A stretch of DNA of 64,000 nt. It comes from Ruminococcus sp. (GTDB taxonomy: Bacteria > Bacillota > Clostridia > Oscillospirales > Ruminococcaceae). Under the pieces are notes generated by a model. It saw only the letters and a list, made by a program, of their open reading frames with translations. It was not told where the DNA came from and did not search any database. Made by a program: the position numbers and the translations under genes. Below, one piece after another: positions 60,319 to 64,000 of this stretch (the first letter of the stretch is position 1; each line of letters begins with the position of its first letter). The DNA lies in the NCBI GenBank assembly GCA_017620025.1, contig JAFZRF010000003.1:1-64000 (forward strand). Reading direction: 5' to 3'.

Positions 60319-61485
60319 ATGAACAAAAAGATCAGTCTCGGACTTGCGATAAGTCTTATTGCTATAGCGATGGCAGTCACTTTCATACTCACCTCATTCT
60401 TCTCTCTCCAGAGCTTCAACCGCAAGGTCATGGACGTTAACGAGAAGTCGAAGAAGTATGGAGCGCTTGAACTGCTTGATACCTACGTAAGGGAGAATTA
60501 TTCGGGGAAAATAAACGAGACAGAGCTGAGCGGAGGCATCCTCAAGGGCTATGTCTCAGGCCTCGGCGATAAATACTCACGCTATCTGACAGCAGATGAG
60601 TACATTACAGAAAAGAACAATTCCTCCGGCGAGGTAGTCGGTCTCGGCTTCACTATGACCGAGGATGAGAGCGGATATATCCGCATCTCCGATATACTTC
60701 CCGATTCACCGGCAACGGAATCCGGTATCGTGGAGGGAGATATCATCACCTACGTTGAGGGCGTTGACGTCAAGGAGGCAGGCTTCAAGGTATCTGTCGA
60801 AGCAATGAGCGGTACAGAGGGCACTCCTATAAACCTCAAGATACGCCGCAAGGGCAAGGATCAGGATTTCACCTTTGTACGCCGTTCCATAATCGAGAAA
60901 TCTGTTAAGGGTGAGATGCTGGCGAGCCGTATCGCATATATAACGATAAGCGACTTCAAGTCCAATACTCCCGGACAGTTCATAGATGTCCTTGACAGAC
61001 TCATATCCAACGGAGCGAAGGGTATAGTATTCGACCTGCGTGACAACGACGGTTCAGTCATAGAGGCCGCAGAGGAATGTCTCAATCCGCTTCTTCCCGA
61101 GGGAGTGATGGCCACTGCTGAGTTCAAGGACGGCCATTCCGAGACGATAGTATACTCTGACGAATCTGAGCTTGATCTGCCGATGGCAGTTATCATAAAC
61201 AGTGGCACACAGGGAGCGGCAGAGCTCTTTACCGCAGTTCTTGCCGACTGCGGAAAGGCTGTTGCCGTAGGCTCACAGACCTACGGAAAGGGCGTATACC
61301 AGACTATCAACGAGATGTCTGACGGCGGCGCAGTAATACTCACAGTTGCCGAGATAAAGACAGCATCAGGCGATACCTATAACGGTATAGGAATAACTCC
61401 CGAGGTACCCGTTGATGATACGGATGAGGGCTATGATGCCCCGTACTATAAGGCCGTTGAGGTCGTAACATCTAAGATACAGTAA
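60319..61485 (+). CDS. S41 (C-terminal processing) peptidase homologue lacking the catalytic Ser
   Basis: A 388-aa membrane-anchored protein of the CtpA/CtpB type: an N-terminal helix (LGLAISLIAIAMAVTFILTSF), a region with YVRENYSGKINETELSGGILKGYVSGLGDKYSRYL, a PDZ domain (about 95-185) and the S41 core. Where active enzymes read TASAAELF or SASASE, this one reads TQGAAELF, so the Ser nucleophile is G299. The Lys (K324) and Gln (Q328) of the dyad/triad are kept, with the same 25- and 4-residue spacing as S309, K334 and Q338 of B. subtilis CtpB. The start at 60319 is my choice; an upstream TTG lies in the terminator. No strong ribosome site is visible. Confidence 0.87.
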   Translation: MNKKISLGLAISLIAIAMAVTFILTSFFSLQSFNRKVMDVNEKSKKYGALELLDTYVRENYSGKINETELSGGILKGYVSGLGDKYSRYLTADEYITEKNNSSGEVVGLGFTMTEDESGYIRISDILPDSPATESGIVEGDIITYVEGVDVKEAGFKVSVEAMSGTEGTPINLKIRRKGKDQDFTFVRRSIIEKSVKGEMLASRIAYITISDFKSNTPGQFIDVLDRLISNGAKGIVFDLRDNDGSVIEAAEECLNPLLPEGVMATAEFKDGHSETIVYSDESELDLPMAVIINSGTQGAAELFTAVLADCGKAVAVGSQTYGKGVYQTINEMSDGGAVILTVAEIKTASGDTYNGIGITPEVPVDDTDEGYDAPYYKAVEVVTSKIQ

Positions 61486-61489
61486 CAGG

Positions 61490-61520
61490 AAAGCTCCGGA
61501 GAATCCTCCGGGGCTTTGTT
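61490..61520 (+). terminator. Terminator of the S41 gene
   Basis: AAAGCTCCGGAG pairs with CTCCGGGGCTTT (one G-U) with a short loop, then GTTTG. Confidence 0.88.
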
Positions 61521-61533
61521 TGCAGATGATCAG

Positions 61534-61771
61534 TTTGGGATTCTAAAGGGGCTGTGCCCCTTTAGCGGAGTCCAGAGGCAGAGCCTCTGCTGGGGTGACT
61601 CCCCACAGTGTGGGGAGATGTCAGCGAAGCTGACAGAGGGGACGGACCGGTTAGGTTGGGACAGCGTCCCGCATTTATCCGCAGGGCGCTTCGCAAGGGG
61701 TGAATTCCAAAACAGTCCGGGGGACTGTTTTGGAAGAGGGGACGCCTTGCAAGTGAAGGCGTCCCCTGATA
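61534..61771 (+). repeat. Intergenic structured repeat, copy E (full length, ~238 bp)
   Basis: Nearly identical to copy B over its whole length, with scattered substitutions, some of which keep the stems (for example GGGAC/GTCCC in place of GGGGC/GCCCC). It lies between the S41 terminator and the terminator at 61794, in a convergent gap. A frame of 107 codons runs across it without ribosome site and is not called. With the terminators it accounts for 61486-61835. Confidence 0.92.
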
Positions 61772-61793
61772 ATACTAAGGTTTACAGACAAGC

Positions 61794-61826
61794 ACAGCCC
61801 CGGAGGATCTCTTCGGGGCTGTTTTA
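61794..61826 (-). terminator. Terminator at the end of the GGDEF gene (possibly bidirectional)
   Basis: ACAGCCCCGGAG pairs with CTTCGGGGCTGT (one G-U) around GATCT. TTTT follows on the plus strand; the minus side has only TGCTTGT, so it may stop plus-strand transcripts leaving the repeat better than the GGDEF message. Confidence 0.7.
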
Positions 61827-61835
61827 TCGTGTACC

Positions 61836-63599
61836 TTAATTCGCCGGTGTCTCTTTGAGCTCTTTTGATACGTTGGTATGCAGCTTCATTCCCTTCTTGC
61901 GTATATCTTCCTTGTTCTGAAGATCGGCAAGTACGGTCTCGGCCGCAAGCTTGATGTCATCAGCCTTCATCTGCCTTTTCTTCTCGTACATACGGCTGTC
62001 TGCAAGCTTTTCGGCTGCCTCCGGACCGGTATCAGAGTCGTAGCGGTATTCGGCCATGCCGTATGCGAGCTGGAGCTTTATAGGCGGATCTTCTCTTTCG
62101 TTGTATTCGTTCTGAAGCTCGATACAGCGCTCTATGCACTTCTCGTAATCCTCATCGCAGTTCCTGCCGTCGAGGATAACAAAGAACTCGTCTCCGCCTA
62201 CACGGAAGCACTCACCGTATTCACCGAAGCTGTCACGGATGACGGTTGCTGCGGCGATGATATGCCTGTCGCCCTCCGCATGGCCGAAGGTATCGTTTAC
62301 CTTTTTCAGCCTGTTCACATCGAAATGAACGAAGAGACATTTACCCTTGCGGCGCTTCATGATCAGCTGTTCGTACTCGTTGAAGCCGGTACGGTTCTTG
62401 ATGCCGGTGAGGGAATCCTCAGTTGCAAGACGGTGCATGATCTCTGCCTGTGTGCTCTTGACCTTGATTTCGACAAGCCGTTTCAGTTCAAAGAAGAGAA
62501 GTATGATAACGAAGGCAGAAAGGCCTATTCTTGATATCTTGGTAGTGTCATCCGATCTGCCGGAATAGAATCTCACCATATCGACAAGGCCGGTAACTAC
62601 AACAAGCACTACCGACGGGAGAAGATACCTCTTCTGCTCTGATGTGAGCACCTTATGGCGCAGTGCAGTTATGATCATCCAGCAGATAAGGAATATTCCT
62701 ATGATTATGATGACGTGGCTTAAATGTATAAGCTCACTGTAATCAGCATCACCGAGCAGGATCATTGAGAGCTGGTAGATCAGATCAATGATGCAGCAGG
62801 CTATGTAGGTATATACTACAGTTTTCCTTCTGGTGCGTGTCATGGTGGCGACAAAGGAGACAACAGGTATCGGAAGTATCATCAGTATGATGTGATACAT
62901 CGCACGTTCCGCTGCCGGATTGCCGGCGAGTATCTGTAGAAAGCCGGCCGGCGGGAATTCCCATATACTCAGCATCATGGAGATCGCACCGAGCGACATC
63001 GTCTCAACGAGTTCTTCTCTGTGGCGCTGCTGGATGAGACCGAGAATAAACAGTACAACACCGAAGAAGAAGGCTATAACGCATAAAAGGAATCTCGGTG
63101 CTCCGGTCTGTATGGTATCCCTGATATAGGCGCCTGCAAACTCAAGCCTCATGTTCTCCAATTCGGCAGCGCTGTGCTCGTCAAGCGAGGTGTACCTGAG
63201 AGTTAAGGTGCGCCCGTGGTTTTCTCCGGGTATCGGGATACAGTGGAGAAAAGTACCGTAGCTGCTGCCGTAGTATCCGGAAAGGTGGGGCTCGAAATCG
63301 TATATCAGTTCATTGTCGAGATAAATCCTGAATGATACATTCCGGCTCATAAAGCAGAGGCTCCTTGAGCGGTTAGCGTAGCCGTCGAAGTAAGCAGCGA
63401 TTATCGCTTCCCCGTCAGACCATCTGAGATCTGACAGATCTGCTGTCTCACCGTCGAAGTAATGCCAGGAACTGTCGAGCGGCATCGAGCCTTTGTATAC
63501 GCTGCCGTTGACATGGAGATCAAGCGAGAAGACAAGAACCAGCGTAATGATAAGAATGAAGCCCGAAAGCATATTGATAGCTGCAAGAGTTCTTTTCAT
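61836..63599 (-). CDS. Membrane diguanylate cyclase (7TM-type sensor, GGDEF)
   Basis: A 587-aa protein that should make cyclic di-GMP from GTP. After one N-terminal helix comes an extracellular domain of about 150 residues (WHYFDGETADLSDLRW...FRIYLDNELIYDFEPH) resembling a carbohydrate-binding-like 7TMR sensor, then about seven membrane helices (165-370) and a GGDEF domain with RVGGDEF (GGDEF at 468-472), intact and thus probably active. The RxxD inhibitory site usually five residues upstream is not present. A charged tail follows. AAAGGAGAG precedes the ATG. Cyclic di-GMP could link surface sensing to adhesion or enzyme display; no target is seen here. Confidence 0.92.
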   Translation of the reverse strand: MKRTLAAINMLSGFILIITLVLVFSLDLHVNGSVYKGSMPLDSSWHYFDGETADLSDLRWSDGEAIIAAYFDGYANRSRSLCFMSRNVSFRIYLDNELIYDFEPHLSGYYGSSYGTFLHCIPIPGENHGRTLTLRYTSLDEHSAAELENMRLEFAGAYIRDTIQTGAPRFLLCVIAFFFGVVLFILGLIQQRHREELVETMSLGAISMMLSIWEFPPAGFLQILAGNPAAERAMYHIILMILPIPVVSFVATMTRTRRKTVVYTYIACCIIDLIYQLSMILLGDADYSELIHLSHVIIIIGIFLICWMIITALRHKVLTSEQKRYLLPSVVLVVVTGLVDMVRFYSGRSDDTTKISRIGLSAFVIILLFFELKRLVEIKVKSTQAEIMHRLATEDSLTGIKNRTGFNEYEQLIMKRRKGKCLFVHFDVNRLKKVNDTFGHAEGDRHIIAAATVIRDSFGEYGECFRVGGDEFFVILDGRNCDEDYEKCIERCIELQNEYNEREDPPIKLQLAYGMAEYRYDSDTGPEAAEKLADSRMYEKKRQMKADDIKLAAETVLADLQNKEDIRKKGMKLHTNVSKELKETPAN

Positions 63600-63631
63600 A
63601 CCGCTCTCTCCTTTCTGCCTGATATATTTAT

Positions 63632-63660
63632 ATTATAACATAATTGTTGACATTTGTAAA
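63632..63660 (-). promoter_or_regulatory. Promoter of the GGDEF gene
   Basis: Minus strand TTTACA, 17 bases, TATAAT. The start codon is 33 bases downstream. Confidence 0.75.
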
Positions 63661-63792
63661 TAAAAATCGGCAAAATTTATAGTTTAATACGGACCGTTAT
63701 GAAAAATCGGTTTTTCCCGCAGACATATATCCTGTACTCGACCGTGGTTTTTTGTGCAAATCGCAGTAAATAGGCGCACAGCCGCATAATAG

Positions 63793-63821
63793 TTGAAAAA
63801 ACAGGAAGAATATGGTATAAT
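63793..63821 (+). promoter_or_regulatory. Promoter of the gene starting at 63981
   Basis: TTGAAA, 17 bases ending ATGG, TATAAT. The transcript leader of about 150 bases includes the repeat fragment F. Confidence 0.75.
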
Positions 63822-63855
63822 GAATAAAATAGCATTCATTATAATTGATTTAAAA

Positions 63856-63888
63856 GCCCTTGCAGATGCGCAGGGCGTCCCCTGATAA
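63856..63888 (+). repeat. Intergenic repeat, fragment F (degenerate)
   Basis: GGCGTCCCCTGATAA equals the right end of the repeat family, preceded by CTTGCA and a different loop, so that GCCCT now pairs with AGGGC. It lies in the leader of the last gene rather than in a convergent gap. The rest of the 63600-63980 stretch holds the two divergent promoters and nothing else I recognise. Confidence 0.65.
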
Positions 63889-63980
63889 AGCAGCTGGTGG
63901 ATAAAAGGCTGCTTGTTCTCAAAGAACTTTGTACAATTCATAGAGAAATACTTATGGAAGAAAAATGAAAGGAGTCTGTG

Positions 63981-64000
63981 ATGGAGTATTATTCACCGCT
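63981..64000 (+). CDS. Start of an unidentified gene, cut by the window end
   Basis: ATG GAG TAT TAT TCA CCG follows AAAGGAG by seven bases and lies downstream of a good promoter, so a gene very probably starts here. Only six codons are inside the window and the product cannot be identified. Confidence 0.6.

Noticed and set aside
63684-63941. Minus-strand 85-codon frame in the last intergenic stretch
   Set aside because: It crosses both divergent promoters and repeat fragment F, lacks a ribosome site and has no recognisable domain.
1-64000. CRISPR arrays, prophage or insertion sequences
   Set aside because: No regularly spaced identical repeats, phage genes, transposases or recombinases were seen. 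The dispersed repeats carry no coding sequence.

Overview
The window looks like a chromosomal segment of a fibre-degrading, Gram-positive gut or rumen Firmicute of the Ruminococcus type (Oscillospiraceae). This is inferred from a GH9 cellulase ending in a type I dockerin, a GH16 glucanase lipoprotein and a GH31 alpha-xylosidase, together with Firmicute gene order (infC-rpmI-rplT, plsX-rnc-smc-ftsY, nadD-yqeK-LCP-rsfS, DUF1934-argS), a sporulation gene (spoIIR) and moderate GC. No phage, insertion sequence or CRISPR array is visible. Most of the segment is core genome; the accessory material is the glycoside hydrolases, a sortase operon and a family of structured intergenic repeats.

Layout. 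1-4100: GH16 lipoprotein, GNAT acetyltransferase, tRNA-Arg(CCU) and a MATE exporter, all on the minus strand. 4.4-8.4 kb: fhs, tsaE, tsaB, rpiB and upp on the plus strand. 8.4-12.4 kb: repeat copy, dockerin-bearing GH9 and a leucine-rich-repeat surface protein. 12.5-15.1 kb: a secreted PTEA-repeat protein, spoIIR, then infC-rpmI-rplT behind an attenuator-type leader. 15.2-35.5 kb: one very long run of tightly packed or overlapping plus-strand genes (SpoU methyltransferase, dprA, topA, trmFO, plsX, rnc, radical SAM, smc, ftsY, rdgB, yhbY, flavoprotein, nadD, yqeK, LCP, rsfS, leuS), linking translation, envelope synthesis and chromosome maintenance. 35.5-42.3 kb: rpsU behind a ZTP/pfl-like riboswitch, yqeG, aroQ, an M24 aminopeptidase, efp, a CD1247-like protein, a YolD-like protein, RNase P RNA and a phosphohexomutase. 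42.5-49.1 kb (minus): NSS symporter, ABC-F protein, aquaporin, and a three-gene operon of secreted protein, sortase and membrane protein. 49.4-61.5 kb (plus): GH31 alpha-xylosidase, a Ddl homologue, DUF1934 protein, argS, a PucR-type regulator, ftsE-ftsX, an M23 peptidase and an S41 family protein. 61.8-64 kb: a membrane GGDEF protein and the first codons of a further gene.

The points most worth following up are: (1) a ZTP/pfl-like aptamer directly in front of rpsU, with a visible anti-Shine-Dalgarno pairing, while fhs in the same window has none; (2) a D-Ala-D-Ala ligase homologue lacking the metal-binding Glu and Asn; (3) an S41 protease homologue next to ftsEX-M23 whose catalytic Ser is Gly; (4) FtsY with its acidic domain and an amphipathic basic segment at the C-terminus; (5) a ~240-bp hairpin-rich repeat family placed in the same orientation just before terminators in intergenic gaps; (6) a sortase operon whose likely substrate carries a DTG-type rather than LPxTG motif. 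All assignments come from reading the sequence and from memory of protein and RNA families; no database search was run.
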